From assembly GCF_001510895.1 (NCBI RefSeq), contig NZ_LPWA01000057.1, forward strand, positions 1 to 64,000: 64,000 nucleotides of DNA. Direction: 5' to 3'. Source of the DNA: Mesorhizobium loti (GTDB taxonomy: Bacteria > Pseudomonadota > Alphaproteobacteria > Rhizobiales > Rhizobiaceae). This document shows, in pieces, positions 44,969 through 55,408 of this stretch; positions within the stretch are counted from its first letter, which is position 1, and every line of letters starts with the position of its first letter. Below the pieces are notes generated by a model. It ran no database searches. It worked only from the letters and a program-made list of their open reading frames with translations, and was not told where the DNA came from. The translations under genes and the position numbers were made by a program.

Positions 44969-45038
44969 GGGCGTAAACCGCATCCGTCATCCATGCAAGA
45001 CAGACGGGCGCCGCCTGCCGCGTTTTTCCGGCTGTCGC

Positions 45039-45914
45039 CTAGCCTGGCGCTTGCGTTGAAGAGGCGTCCGGCGTCTTCTCGGCTACGGTTTTTCCGCTGT
45101 CACGCGCCTCTCGCGCCAGTCGATCGCGCTCCTGGCTGCGCTCGATCAGGCGCGAGGACCAGATGGCGACCTCGTAGAGCAGGATGGTCGGAATGGCGAG
45201 GCCACACTGGCTCATTGGATCGGGCGGAGTCAGCACCGCCGCAACGACGAAGGATAGCACGATCGCCCATTTGCGCTTCTCGGCCAGAGCTTGGGAGGAC
45301 AATAGGCCGACGCGCGTCAGCAGGCTGGTCACCACCGGCAGCTGGAACACCAGGCCGAAGGAGAAGATCAGCGTCATGATCAGGCTAAGATATTCCGACA
45401 CCTTCGGCAGCAGCGATATCTGCACCTGGTCGTTGGTACCGACCTGCTGCATGGCGAGGAAGAACCACATCACCATCGGCGTGAAGAAGAAATAGACCAG
45501 CGAGGCGCCCATCAGGAACAGGATGGGCGACGCGATCAGGAACGGCAGGAAGGCGCTGCGCTCGTTCTTGTAGAGGCCCGGCGCGATGAACTTGTAGATC
45601 TGCGTGGCGATCAGCGGAAAGGCGATCACCATGCCGCCGAACATGGCGAGCTTCACCTGGGTGAAGAAGAACTCCTGCGGCGCGGTGTAGATCAGCTCGA
45701 CCTTGTGCGGGTCGAGCCCGGCCCACTGCGTCGCCCATTTGAACGGAATGACCAGCAGGTTGAACAGGCGCTTGGCGAAGAAGAAGCAGACAAGGAAGGC
45801 GACGAAGAAGCCGCCCAGCGACCAGATCAAGCGGCGGCGCAATTCGATGAGATGTTCGATCAGCGGCGCCGACGATTTCTCGATTTCTTCCTTTTCCTTG
45901 TCCGAAACGCTCAC
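45039..45914 (-). CDS. tatC: Sec-independent protein translocase TatC
   Basis: This 291-residue subunit binds twin-arginine signal peptides. It shows the family's PLIEHLIELRRRLIWSL start, FKAF-region EFFFTQVKLAMFGGMVIAFP and six membrane helices. It begins with GTG at 45914, which overlaps the stop of the tatB family frame. The C-terminal tail (SSTQAPG end) is short and charged. The tatABC genes form one operon on the minus strand. Confidence 0.95.
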   Translation of the reverse strand: MSVSDKEKEEIEKSSAPLIEHLIELRRRLIWSLGGFFVAFLVCFFFAKRLFNLLVIPFKWATQWAGLDPHKVELIYTAPQEFFFTQVKLAMFGGMVIAFPLIATQIYKFIAPGLYKNERSAFLPFLIASPILFLMGASLVYFFFTPMVMWFFLAMQQVGTNDQVQISLLPKVSEYLSLIMTLIFSFGLVFQLPVVTSLLTRVGLLSSQALAEKRKWAIVLSFVVAAVLTPPDPMSQCGLAIPTILLYEVAIWSSRLIERSQERDRLAREARDSGKTVAEKTPDASSTQAPG

Positions 45915-46050
45915 TTGGCGGCTCCCGCCGTCTTCTTGGTGTCGGCTGCCTTCTTCGCGGCGGGCTTCTTCGCCACAGCGGGCTTAGCCTCAGTCTTGAG
46001 CGGGGCCCGCTTGGCGGGCGTTGCGGCCTTTGCCGCGATCGGCGCTGACT

Positions 46051-46635
46051 TTACCGCGCTTTCGCCGCCGGAGACTTGGCCGATGCCGTTTTCGCTACAC
46101 CGCCAACGGTCTTCGTCTTCGATGTCGCCGCCTTCTTCGCCGGCTGCGCGGGCTTGGCTGTTTCCGCAACCGGCGCAGTCGCAGAAGCGTCTGTCATGGC
46201 CGGGAAGGTCGGCGGGGTCGCAGTCGCCTCCGTCCCATTGACGCCGGGCATGTCCGTCGCGCCGTTCTTGAGCGGTTCGACGGCCTGTGGCGTCGATGCT
46301 ACCGGTGCCGCCGGATCGGCGGCCGGTTTGGGCTTCATCATCGTATCGACGCCGGAGCGAACATCCGCCGCAGCCTGCTCGAACGGATTGAGCTGCTTGC
46401 GGACTTCGGTCATCGGATTGAGGCCGCGAAGGCTATCGATCGAACTCTTGACGTCGTCGAGTTCGGCTTCTTTCAGGGCGTCGTTGAACTGCTTCTGGAA
46501 ATCGCCTGCCATGGCGCGCAATTTCGCGGCGGTGCGGCCGAAGGTGCGCAGCATGTTGGGCAAATCCTTCGGTCCGACGACCACGATCATGACGACCGCA
46601 ATCACCAGCAGTTCGCTCCAACCGACTTCGAACAT
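46051..46635 (-). CDS. tatB: Sec-independent protein translocase TatB, tail shifted
   Basis: TatB starts MFEVGWSELLVIAVVMIVVV, one membrane helix with the conserved Glu near its start, then an amphipathic helix (RTFGRTAAKLRAMAGDFQKQ) and a long Ala/Pro/Lys tail. As read it stops at 46051 with 194 residues. Another frame continues the same kind of tail (SAPIAAKAATPAKRAPLKTE, AKKPAAKKAADTKKT) to a TGA at 45911-45913 that overlaps the tatC start. One missing base near 46046 accounts for it. The essential N-terminal part is intact either way. Confidence 0.92.
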   Translation of the reverse strand: MFEVGWSELLVIAVVMIVVVGPKDLPNMLRTFGRTAAKLRAMAGDFQKQFNDALKEAELDDVKSSIDSLRGLNPMTEVRKQLNPFEQAAADVRSGVDTMMKPKPAADPAAPVASTPQAVEPLKNGATDMPGVNGTEATATPPTFPAMTDASATAPVAETAKPAQPAKKAATSKTKTVGGVAKTASAKSPAAKAR

Positions 46636-46652
46636 GGCATCTATTCCGACTA

Positions 46653-46702
46653 GTGCATGCCGCCCAAAAGCGCGGAGCGGTTTTGGGCTAACGGCATGTA
46701 CG
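46653..46702. repeat. Dispersed repeat, family A (short relative)
   Basis: GTGCATGCCG and CGGCATGTAC are the terminal inverted repeats; the core CCAAAAGCGCGGAGCGGTTTTGG corresponds to the core of the other family-A copies. It lies between tatA and tatB, inside an operon. Confidence 0.72.
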
Positions 46703-46717
46703 AAGCAACAACCGGCC

Positions 46718-46936
46718 TCAGCTCTTGCTGACCTTTTCCTTGCCCGGCGAAACGGTCTCGTCGGCACGATGCTCGACGGTACGCTTGTCGTCGGTATCGT
46801 CGTCGGCCATGCCCTTCTTGAAGCTCTTGATGCCCTTCGCCATGTCGCCCATCAGCTCGGGGATCTTGCCCCGGCCGAACACCAGCAGCACGATGACCAG
46901 CACGATCATCCAGTGCCAAATCGAAAATGAACCCAT
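46718..46936 (-). CDS. tatA: Sec-independent protein translocase TatA
   Basis: The 72-residue pore-forming Tat subunit begins [20 protein letters not shown], with the membrane helix followed by [20 protein letters not shown], the amphipathic helix, and a charged tail. The ATG at 46936 gives the standard family start; an ATG two codons upstream is also possible. It is the first gene of tatABC and lies downstream of scpB. Confidence 0.95.
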   Translation of the reverse strand: MGSFSIWHWMIVLVIVLLVFGRGKIPELMGDMAKGIKSFKKGMADDDTDDKRTVEHRADETVSPGKEKVSKS

Positions 46937-47115
46937 AACCATCTCTCTCGAATGTTTTCCCTCGGCGATGATCTATGCGTTTTCGCACGGGGATTCAAAC
47001 ACAACCGCAATGAAGTTGATAAAATGGCTAGCGGATGTCACGCACTTTCGGCGTGAGCGCATTGCTACGAATCCGCGCAGGCCTTGCTAATAGACCATTC
47101 GAGGCGATTTCATGG

Positions 47116-47871
47116 TCACTCTTCCGTGACGCGCGGCGTAAGCAGCCCGAGCTCCTCGAGATCGATATCGGTCAGCGCATCCTCGTCCTCGGCAAGTGCC
47201 TCCGGATCGGCCGGCGGCACTGGCATCGAGAAATTGGACGGCATGCGCGTCGAGAGCAATCCGGCGCCCTTCAGCTCTTCCATGCCGGGCAGATCACGGA
47301 TTTCCTCCAGTGCGAAGTGATCGAGGAAGGCATCGGTCGTGCCGTAGGTTACCGGCCTGCCGGGCGTGCGGCGCCGGCCGCGCATCCTGACCCACTCCGT
47401 TTCCAAGAGCGTGTCCAGCGTTCCCTTCGAGGTCTCGACACCCCTGATGTCCTCGATCTCGGCCCGCGTCACCGGCTGGTGGTAGGCAATGATCGCCAGC
47501 ACCTCGAGCGCCGCGCGCGAAAGCTTTCTCTGCTGGACGGAGTCCCGGCTCATCAGGAAGGCGAGATCGCCGGCGGTGCGGAACGCCCAGGTATCGCCGA
47601 CCCGCACCAGGTTGACCCCGCGCTTGGCATAGATTTCCTGCAGGTCGCCCATTGCCGCCGCTATGTTGACGCCCTCGGGCAGGCGCGCCGTCAGTTGCCT
47701 TTCGCTCACCGGCTCGGCGCTGGCGAAGATGATCGCCTCTGCCATGCGGACGGCTTCCGCCAGCTGCAGCCGCTCGGCCGGGTTCTCGATTGAACCCTGT
47801 TCGGCCATCTCGTCTTCCGGTTCGTCCTCGACCTTGAACGGGATGACCGAAGCGTTGCCGCGTTCGCTCAT
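47116..47871 (-). CDS. scpB: Segregation and condensation protein ScpB
   Basis: This 251-residue winged-helix protein joins ScpA and Smc in chromosome condensation. Matching parts are RMAEAIIFASAEPVSERQLT, LSRAALEVLAIIAYHQPVTR and EIEDIRGVETSKGTLDTLLE. The ATG at 47871 overlaps the scpA stop by 4 bases. An acidic tail (AEDEDALTDIDLEELGLLTP) ends it. Confidence 0.95.
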   Translation of the reverse strand: MSERGNASVIPFKVEDEPEDEMAEQGSIENPAERLQLAEAVRMAEAIIFASAEPVSERQLTARLPEGVNIAAAMGDLQEIYAKRGVNLVRVGDTWAFRTAGDLAFLMSRDSVQQRKLSRAALEVLAIIAYHQPVTRAEIEDIRGVETSKGTLDTLLETEWVRMRGRRRTPGRPVTYGTTDAFLDHFALEEIRDLPGMEELKGAGLLSTRMPSNFSMPVPPADPEALAEDEDALTDIDLEELGLLTPRVTEE

Positions 47872-48710
47872 GATACCACCTCGACTGCCTTGACCCCTTG
47901 TGTGCGCCCACGCAGGTAGATTGGCGCGAAAACCTGGTCCTGCCGCACTTCCAGCGTGCCCTCGCGCACCATTTCGAGCGTCGCGGCGAAGGAGCTGGCG
48001 ATCGCCGTACGCTTCTCTTCCGGCGCCGCCAGATATTGGATGAGAAAGCTGTCGAGCGCCGTCCAGTCGCCAATCGTTCCGACCAGCCGCGCCAGCACGT
48101 CGCGCGCATCCTTCAGCGACCATACGGCGCGTCTGGCGATCGTCACGTTGTTGATCGCCTGCCGCTGGCGCTGTTGCGCATAGGCGGTCAAAAGATCGTA
48201 GAGCGAGGCCGAATAGGCGTTGCGCTTCTCGACGATCACCATTTCCGGCATGCCGCGCGCGAAGACGTCACGGCCGAGCCGGTTGCGGTTGACCAGCCTT
48301 GCCGCGGCATCGCGCATCGCTTCCAGCCGCTTCAGCCGGAATTGCAGCACCGCCGCCAGTTCCTCGCCGCTCTCGCCTTCTTCGCCCGGTTGTTTCGGGA
48401 TCAGCAGCCTCGACTTGAGAAAGGCAAGCCACGCCGCCATCACCAGATAATCGGCCGCAAGCTCCAGCCTCAGCGCCCTCACCTTCTCGATGAAGGCCAG
48501 ATACTGCTCGGCGAGCGCCAGGATCGAGATGCGCGCCAGATCGACCTTCTGATTGCGGGCAAGGTGCAGCAGAAGGTCGAGCGGGCCCTCGAAGCCGGCA
48601 ACGTCGACCACCAGCGACGGATCGCCGGTGAGGCGTGAATCGTCGTTCTCGGCCCACAGACGGTCCATCGGTGCGGCCTTCGCGGCCTTGCTGTCCAATG
48701 TCTCCGCCAC
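47868..48710 (-). CDS. scpA: Segregation and condensation protein ScpA
   Basis: This 280-residue kleisin bridges the Smc dimer. It has the signature FEGPLDLLLHLARNQKVDLA, then LADYLVMAAWLAFLKSRLLI-type sequence (here AADYLVMAAWLAFLKSRLLI), and a C-terminal winged helix (FAATLEMVREGTLEVRQDQV). It is coupled to scpB. It follows nagZ by 21 bases on the same strand, the order usual in Rhizobiales. Confidence 0.95.
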   Translation of the reverse strand: MAETLDSKAAKAAPMDRLWAENDDSRLTGDPSLVVDVAGFEGPLDLLLHLARNQKVDLARISILALAEQYLAFIEKVRALRLELAADYLVMAAWLAFLKSRLLIPKQPGEEGESGEELAAVLQFRLKRLEAMRDAAARLVNRNRLGRDVFARGMPEMVIVEKRNAYSASLYDLLTAYAQQRQRQAINNVTIARRAVWSLKDARDVLARLVGTIGDWTALDSFLIQYLAAPEEKRTAIASSFAATLEMVREGTLEVRQDQVFAPIYLRGRTQGVKAVEVVS

Positions 48711-48731
48711 TTGCCCTTCTATCCCTTCGGT

Positions 48732-49749
48732 TCAGGCCACCGCTTCGAAATAGGTGGCGAATTCCGCGCGTATCGCATTTTCGTCGGCGACGTCGCGGCT
48801 CTTGATATAGGTCAGCGCCCGTTCCGCTCTCGCCAAGGACTTGCCTTCGAGCGCCGTCGTGCGCGACGCGATGCCGGACATTTCCTCGAAAACGCCGTTG
48901 CAGTGAAGGACGAGATCGATGCCGGCCGCAAGGATCGCAGCCGCCTTTGTCGGGAAATCCCCAGAAAGTGCCTTCATCGACGTGTCGTCGCTCATCAAGA
49001 GCCCGTCGAAGCCGATCTCGCCGCGGATCACCTCGTTGACGACCTCGGCCGAGGTCGTCGCCGGATTGTCCGGGTCGACGGCGCTGTAGACGACATGCGC
49101 CGTCATCGCCATCGGCAGGCGGTTGAGCGCCTTGAACGGGGCGAAATCATGTCGCCGCAACTCGGCGAGCGGCGTGTCGACCGTCGGCAGCGCGAAATGC
49201 GTATCGGCGAAGGCGCGGCCATGCCCGGGAATATGCTTCATGACCGGCAGGACGCCGCCCGACATCAGGCCTTCGGCCGAAGCCCGGCCAAGCTCGATCA
49301 CGGCATCAGGTTCCTTGCCATACGCGCGCGCGCCGATGACGTCGCTGGCGCCCTCGACCGGAACGTCGAGCACCGGCAGGCAATCGGCGGTGATGCCCAA
49401 ACGGGAAAGATCGAAGGCGTGCAGTCGCGCCAGCAGCCATGCAGCGCGTCGACCGGCCTCATGATCGTCGCGCCAAAGGGCGCCAAGCGCACCGCCTGCA
49501 GGATAGTTCGGCGCCAGCGGTGGCCGCAGGCGCTGCACCCTGCCGCCTTCCTGGTCGATGAAGACCGGAGCGTCCGGCCGTCCGACGCTTTCGCGCATCG
49601 AGGCGACCAGATCGCGGATCTGCTCGGCCTCGCCGATGTTGCGCGCAAAAAGGATGAAACCCCAGGGGCGTTCATCCCTATAGAAGCGGATTTCCTCGGG
49701 GGAGAGCGATTTCCCGGCGCAGCAGGATCATGGATTTTGATTCGGTCAT
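48732..49749 (-). pseudogene. nagZ: Beta-N-acetylhexosaminidase NagZ, frameshifted near the start
   Basis: NagZ recycles cell-wall muropeptides by removing N-acetylglucosamine. The catalytic loop KHIPGHGRAFADTHFALP and the substrate motif FIDQEGGRVQRL are intact in the frame ending at 48732. The natural start MTESKSMIL is at 49749, but after six to nine residues the frame changes: two bases (probably GG of CTGGGC) are missing near 49720-49725. The downstream frame reads FYRDERPWGFILFARNIG, as expected. As read, translation could only start inside, at 49598 (288 residues). Confidence 0.87.
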
Positions 49750-49884
49750 AGACGGAAGCTTAGGGCTTTGGCCAAGCAAAGGGAATCACCCCTGCCCCGC
49801 GCCGCTTGAATGCCGAAAGCCGTCCACAACGAAAAGCCGGCGCGGCCTTGCGGGCGGCGCCGGCTTCGAGACGGTTGGAGACGG

Positions 49885-52800
49885 TCAGCGCGAGACGAAG
49901 CAGGTACCGCCGGCCGCTTTGTAGCTGGTGCACAGGTTGATCGCGTCGTTGCGCGACTGTGCCGGAACGCGAACGCGGTAGAACGTGCCCTTGCCGGCGA
50001 TCTCGGCCTTCACGATGTTGGCGGTACGCCCGGAAAGCACACTGCCATAACGGCGCTGCAGGTCCTGGTAGGTCGACTGGGCGCTTTCGACCGTCGGCTG
50101 CGAGGCGATCTGCATCGACCACGAGCCGCCACCGGCCGAAGCCGTCGCCGGATCGATGGAGGCGACCTGGTCGGGCTTGACCTCGCCGACGATGTCGACC
50201 GGCTGGTCGGACGGGCGCGGCGGCGCCACGGGCACTTTCGCCGGCGTGTTGGCCGACTGTGTCTTGGCTTCGGCTTTCGGCGCGGCTGTCGGTTTCGCCG
50301 GCTTGGCGGTCTCATCCTGACCGGAATCGGCCTGATCCGCGGACTGGTCGGCGAGCGGCGTGACGGTTCCCGTCGGCTGGGCATCGCCTTGCCCGGCCGG
50401 AGCGACATGCTGCGGCGCCGGATCGGGAGGCTCCGTCGCCGCAACTTGCGGCGCGGGAGCCGGTTCCTCGCGCGGAACCAGCGAGCCGTCGGGCTTCACC
50501 ATCATGGTCTTGACCTTGCGCGGTGCCACCGCGACGACGTCGTTGTTGGTCCCCTTGTCGGCCTCCTGCAGCACCTGGGCGATGCGGTCTTCCGATTTCG
50601 GCGCCGGAGCGGCCGGCTGCGCGGGCGCGGCGGCTTTGGCACTACCCGGCGATGCTGCGTCCGGAGCCGGTGCCACCGCATCCGGACCCGGCACAGCCGC
50701 GTCGGGATTGCCCGCTGCGTCGGTGCCCGGCGCTGCGTCGGTATCGTCAGGCGAGAGGTCGACGATCCGGCTCTGCGGCGGTTCCTTCGACGCCACGTCG
50801 ATCGGCTCCTCGGTGTTGGTCACCAGTTTCTGCTGCACCGGCTCAGTGGGCTTGGCCGCCCCACCCTTGGCCACCGCGTCATAGACCTTGTTGTCCTGGT
50901 TCGGCACCACGGCGCCACCCGGATTTTCCGGCTTGACCTTGATCGGCGAACTGTCGGCCTTGACGATTACGGGCGCTTCGCTGCCGCCCTTGCCGCCGAA
51001 GGAGAAAGCGAGAGCGCCGAGCCCGCCGGCGATCACCGCGGCGCCAACGAGCGCGGCAACCATCAGGCCGCGGCTGCGCGGCCTTGCGGCTTCGCGCTCG
51101 GCAAGGCCCGGCACGGTCATCGCCTCGTCGAGTTCGGGATCGTAATCGAGCTCGTCGGTGGCAAAATCGTCAGCCTGCGAAACCGGGCGGCTGCCAGGCA
51201 AATCGTCGGCATCGAATTCGCTCGCGGCAGCGGCATAGGACGTGGCCGCCGGGGCGGCGGGCGTCTCCGCGCGCAGCTCGCGACGATCATAGCCGGTCTT
51301 GAACCCGGCATTGTAGGAATCGTCCTCATAGCCCCGGCTCTGCACCGGAGCCTGAGCGATCTCGGTCGCGTTCATCTCGCTGAGCAGGCCTGCAAACTCG
51401 GCATCGAGATCGTCATAGGCAGGTGCCGTCGGCTGATCCTCCTCGAAGCTGAGCTCCGGAATATCGAGATCGTCGGCCAGCGCCACGACGCGCTCCGGCA
51501 CGTCGACCGTCTCGACATCGGGCATTTCCTCCTGATGGCGAGGCTGCGGCGCCGAGGCTGGCTTGGCGTAGGTGGAATAGTCCCTCGCCGGCTCGTTACC
51601 ATAGGCAGGCGCCGCCATCTGCGACGCCGACTTGGCATAGGCGGAATAGTCCTTCACCGGCTCTTCACGATAGGCGGGAGCCGCCATTTGCGGCACTGAG
51701 GCCGTCAGCGGCTGCGGCGCGAACGACGCCTGCGCAAGTGCGGCGACCGGGGTCACGCGGCTCCACGACCGGGCCGGTTCGGCGACCGACGCGTCCTGCT
51801 CGATGCCCTTGACGAAAGCTGTGTCGAAAGCTTCGTCATCGAAATCGATGCTCGGCTCGACATTCTGTTCAGCCGCCGTGTCCTCGAAGCCCTGCCGGTC
51901 GAGTTCACCGGCGAGCAGTGCATCGAGATCGGCATCGGCAGCCTGATCGGTTTGCTCGCTTGGCGCAGGCTCGTGCTCATCGAGATCCCAATCGAGATCA
52001 TCGGCGGCGACGGCAGGCTGATCGCCGGCGTAGCTTACCGACTGCGGCGCCGGAGCGGGTTGCTTGGCGACCGCAGCGGGGGCGACCGCAGCGGGGGCGA
52101 CCGAAACGGGGGCGACCGGAACGGGAGCAGCCGGAATGGGCCGCGCGGTCATGGCGCCGAGCAGCGCGTTGAGTTCGTCTTCCAGGCTCCGCTCGGCAGA
52201 GGTCGCAGCCGGCTTGGCCGGCTCGACCGCCGCAACCGGCGGAACCGGGGCCGTTACGGCCGGAGCAGGCTCCGCGAACGACGGCTCAGCTGCAGCCACG
52301 GGCTCGACAGCGGGAACTTCCGGCTCCTCGGCAAGAGCGTCACCGAAGTTGAGCTCGTAATCGTCTTCGAAGACCTGATCGGTTGCGGCCTGATGGCCGG
52401 CGACGGGTTCAGGCTCGACGGCGGGAGCTTCCGGCTCCTCGGCAAGGGCGTCGCGGAAGCTAAGCTCGAAATCGTCTTCGACGACCTGATCCGCCGCTGC
52501 TTCGTGATCGGCAACGGGCTCGGGATCAGCAGCGAAATACGCGGCTTCTGCAGGCGCCTCGACGGCCTGCGGCTGCACGTCGTCGGCCGACAGTTCCTGC
52601 TCCAGGATCAGTTCCTGCGGCTGATCGAGATCCATCTCGACATCGGCCATTGCCTGGTCGAAATGGGCCTGATCGAAATGGGCCTGATCGAATTCGGCCT
52701 GATCGGCCTGGCTGTCGAAATCCTCGTCGGCGATCGGCTGGTCGGCAGCGGCGTGGGCCTCGATCGGCCGAACGTCAGCGGCCTCGGCCTGCTCGATCTC

Positions 52801-53484
52801 GCGGTCATCGAACGCCAGCTCGTCCTCGAGCGACATCTGGACGGCATTGTCGAAATCGGCATCGAATGCTGCCTCGGCCGCGGGCTCGACAACAACGGGT
52901 TCGACAGCGGCAGGCTCGGCGGCGGCGACGGCGCCATAGCCCGCATCCGTCTCATGATGGTCGACCCGGAAGCCCTCATCCAGCGAGGCTGCCATTTCCT
53001 GATCGAGGGAAAGGTCGTCCTCCAGAGGCGAAACCTCGTCCTCCAGCGGCGAGACGTCCAAAGAGCCGGCGACCGCCTTGTCGAAATCATCGTCAAAGGC
53101 TGTGTCGGCGGCCGGCTCCTCTGCATGAGGAGTGGCGAAGTGGGCGTGATCGGCCGCGTCGTCAAAGACGAAATCCTGATCGAGGGAAGCGGCAAGCTCG
53201 TCATCGGTGAGTTGGTAAGCCGGCGCGTGCCGAGCTGCCTGCTGCGCGACCGGCGCGCTTTCCTCGGCAACGTCGAATTCGCCCATCAGCTCCTTTTCGA
53301 GGTCGATGTCGAAATCGCCCTCTTCCGCAGCCTGGTTTGCGGGGGCAGCCTTTGCGGCCACCGGCGTCTGCGGCCTGACCGGCTGACGCGGATCGAAACC
53401 CATGATGCGGGTCAGTTCCGCGAACGGATCATCTTCGGCGATGGGGTTGCTTGCGGCTACTTTCAGCTGGGTTCTGTCTGCCAT
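49885..53484 (-). CDS. SPOR domain protein with long acidic repeat region
   Basis: The 1199-residue protein has an N-terminal cytoplasmic region of about 850 residues, then one membrane helix (GLMVAALVGAAVIAGGLGAL) and a periplasmic Pro/Ala-rich region. It ends in a SPOR domain (SWSMQIASQPTVESAQSTYQ, then KAEIAGKGTFYRVRVPAQSR), which binds glycan strands at division sites. The cytoplasmic part is acidic and disordered with internal repeats: three FDQAHFDQA-type units, and two related units of about 37 residues (VVEDDFELSFRDALAEEPEA and VFEDDYELNFGDALAEEPEV). It lies between argS and nagZ. Confidence 0.88.
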   Translation of the reverse strand: MADRTQLKVAASNPIAEDDPFAELTRIMGFDPRQPVRPQTPVAAKAAPANQAAEEGDFDIDLEKELMGEFDVAEESAPVAQQAARHAPAYQLTDDELAASLDQDFVFDDAADHAHFATPHAEEPAADTAFDDDFDKAVAGSLDVSPLEDEVSPLEDDLSLDQEMAASLDEGFRVDHHETDAGYGAVAAAEPAAVEPVVVEPAAEAAFDADFDNAVQMSLEDELAFDDREIEQAEAADVRPIEAHAAADQPIADEDFDSQADQAEFDQAHFDQAHFDQAMADVEMDLDQPQELILEQELSADDVQPQAVEAPAEAAYFAADPEPVADHEAAADQVVEDDFELSFRDALAEEPEAPAVEPEPVAGHQAATDQVFEDDYELNFGDALAEEPEVPAVEPVAAAEPSFAEPAPAVTAPVPPVAAVEPAKPAATSAERSLEDELNALLGAMTARPIPAAPVPVAPVSVAPAAVAPAAVAKQPAPAPQSVSYAGDQPAVAADDLDWDLDEHEPAPSEQTDQAADADLDALLAGELDRQGFEDTAAEQNVEPSIDFDDEAFDTAFVKGIEQDASVAEPARSWSRVTPVAALAQASFAPQPLTASVPQMAAPAYREEPVKDYSAYAKSASQMAAPAYGNEPARDYSTYAKPASAPQPRHQEEMPDVETVDVPERVVALADDLDIPELSFEEDQPTAPAYDDLDAEFAGLLSEMNATEIAQAPVQSRGYEDDSYNAGFKTGYDRRELRAETPAAPAATSYAAAASEFDADDLPGSRPVSQADDFATDELDYDPELDEAMTVPGLAEREAARPRSRGLMVAALVGAAVIAGGLGALAFSFGGKGGSEAPVIVKADSSPIKVKPENPGGAVVPNQDNKVYDAVAKGGAAKPTEPVQQKLVTNTEEPIDVASKEPPQSRIVDLSPDDTDAAPGTDAAGNPDAAVPGPDAVAPAPDAASPGSAKAAAPAQPAAPAPKSEDRIAQVLQEADKGTNNDVVAVAPRKVKTMMVKPDGSLVPREEPAPAPQVAATEPPDPAPQHVAPAGQGDAQPTGTVTPLADQSADQADSGQDETAKPAKPTAAPKAEAKTQSANTPAKVPVAPPRPSDQPVDIVGEVKPDQVASIDPATASAGGGSWSMQIASQPTVESAQSTYQDLQRRYGSVLSGRTANIVKAEIAGKGTFYRVRVPAQSRNDAINLCTSYKAAGGTCFVSR

Positions 53485-53587
53485 TATTGTTCCCGAACTC
53501 GCACACAGTCGGACGCCATGGACGTCGCGCAGGGTTGGCCCTTACCAGCGCAATGTGGGCAAAAGGTGACAGGTTTTTTAGTCAAAC

Positions 53588-55345
53588 CTAACGCATTTCG
53601 GTAGGCGCATCAGCTCCTATCAGCGTCAGGCCGGAGGTCAAAACATCCGAAACAGCCTGCACCAGCCCTAGTCTGGCATACGTCAATTGTGGGTCGTTAA
53701 CCTTAACAAAACGTAAGTCTGGGTTGTCGGTGCCCCGATTCCAGTGTGCGTGGAAGCTCGACGCCAGATCGTAGAGGTAGAATGCCAGCCGGTGCGGCTC
53801 CAGCGCAAGTGCCGCGGATTCGATCAGCCGTGGATATTCAGCCAACTTCCGGATCAGGCCGATCTCACCCTCATCGGTCAGCGACGCAACCGAGGCCACG
53901 AGCCGATTGCGGTCGAAATTCGCCTCGCCCAATTGCTCGCTCGCCTGCCGGAAGACCGAGTGGCACCGCGCCGACGCGTACTGCACGTAAAACACCGGAT
54001 TGTCCTTCGACTGCTCGGTGACCTTGGCGAAGTCGAAATCGAGCGGCGCGTCGTTCTTGCGGTAGAGCATCATGAAGCGGATTGGGTCGCGGCCGACCTC
54101 CTCCACCACGTCGCGCAGCGTGACGAAATCGCCCGACCGCTTAGACATCCGGACCGGTTCGCCATCGCGGAACAGCTTGACCAGTTGGCAAAGCAGAACC
54201 GTCAGCTTGACCTTGTCGCCGGCGACCGCGCGCGCCAATGCCTCCAGCCGCTTGACGTAACCGCCATGGTCGGCGCCGAGCACGTAGATGAGATCGACGA
54301 AGCCGCGTTCGACCTTGTCCTTGAGATAGGCGACGTCGGCGGCGAAGTAGGTGAACGAGCCGTCGGACTTCACCAGTGCCCGGTCCATGTCATCGCCGAC
54401 GGCGGTCGAGCGGAACAGCGTCTGCTCGCGGTCCTCCCAATCGTCCGGCTTCTCGCCCTTCGGCGGCGGCAGCTTGCCCTTGTAGATATGCCCTTTGAGC
54501 GTCAGGTCGGCGATCGCCGCCCGGATCTTCTTGGCATTGTCGGCATGCAGCGTGCGTTCGGAGAAGAACACGTCGTGGTGCACGTTGAGCAGCGCCAGAT
54601 CCTCGCGGATCATCGCCATCATCGCGTCGACCGTGCGGTCCTTGACGATCGGCAGCGCTTCCTCTTCCGGCATCTCCAGCAGGCCGAGGCCGAACTCCTC
54701 GGCCAGCGCCTGGCCCACCGGGACCAGATAGTCGCCCGGATAAAGCCCGGGCGGGATCTCTCCGATGTCTTCGCCGAGCGCCTCGCGGTAGCGCAGCATG
54801 GCCGAGCGGCCGAGCACGTCGATCTGCGAGCCGGCATCGTTGATGACATATTCCTTGGTGACGTCGTAGCCGGCGAAGGCCATCAAATTGGCTAAAGTGT
54901 CGCCGACGACGGCGCCGCGGCAATGCCCGACATGCATCGGGCCGGTCGGGTTGGCCGAGACATATTCGACGTTGGCCTTGCGGCCGCCGCCGATCTTCGA
55001 GCGGCCATAGTTACGGCCCTCGCCGAGAAGTGCCGCCAGATGCGCTTGCCAGAACCCGTCCTTCAGCCTGAGATTGACGAAACCTGGCCCGGCGACATCG
55101 GCCGAGGCGATATCTGCGTCGGCACGCAGCGCTTCGGTCAGCTTCTCGGCGAGAGCGCGCGGATTCTGCCCGGTGGGTTTCGCCAGCACCATCGCCGCAT
55201 TGGTGGCAAGGTCGCCGTGGCTGGCATCGCGCGGCGGCTCGACCGCGATGCGCGACAGGTCCAGCGGCGCGCCGTCTTTGTCTTTCAGATCAAGGGCTTC
55301 GACAGCTTTTACGATCCGCGCGTTGAAATCGGCGAAGATATTCAT
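53588..55345 (-). CDS. argS: Arginyl-tRNA synthetase
   Basis: This 585-residue class I synthetase has the N-terminal tRNA-recognition domain, the HIGH motif as [15 protein letters not shown] and the KMSKS motif as RMSKRSGDF. The DALR anticodon domain contains [13 protein letters not shown]. It ends ...[13 protein letters not shown]. It lies between dgt and the SPOR gene on the same strand. Confidence 0.97.
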   Translation of the reverse strand: MNIFADFNARIVKAVEALDLKDKDGAPLDLSRIAVEPPRDASHGDLATNAAMVLAKPTGQNPRALAEKLTEALRADADIASADVAGPGFVNLRLKDGFWQAHLAALLGEGRNYGRSKIGGGRKANVEYVSANPTGPMHVGHCRGAVVGDTLANLMAFAGYDVTKEYVINDAGSQIDVLGRSAMLRYREALGEDIGEIPPGLYPGDYLVPVGQALAEEFGLGLLEMPEEEALPIVKDRTVDAMMAMIREDLALLNVHHDVFFSERTLHADNAKKIRAAIADLTLKGHIYKGKLPPPKGEKPDDWEDREQTLFRSTAVGDDMDRALVKSDGSFTYFAADVAYLKDKVERGFVDLIYVLGADHGGYVKRLEALARAVAGDKVKLTVLLCQLVKLFRDGEPVRMSKRSGDFVTLRDVVEEVGRDPIRFMMLYRKNDAPLDFDFAKVTEQSKDNPVFYVQYASARCHSVFRQASEQLGEANFDRNRLVASVASLTDEGEIGLIRKLAEYPRLIESAALALEPHRLAFYLYDLASSFHAHWNRGTDNPDLRFVKVNDPQLTYARLGLVQAVSDVLTSGLTLIGADAPTEMR

Positions 55346-55408
55346 CGGGTGTGCTCTGGGCTTTAAAGAGGCGACCGGCTTTCTTGGCCGGCAAAATCGT
55401 GGCTCGCC

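Noticed and set aside
49810..51699. 629-residue open frame antisense to the SPOR protein
   Set aside because: Arg/Gly/Leu-rich shadow of the Ala/Pro/Glu-rich coding strand with no start signal or recognisable domain.
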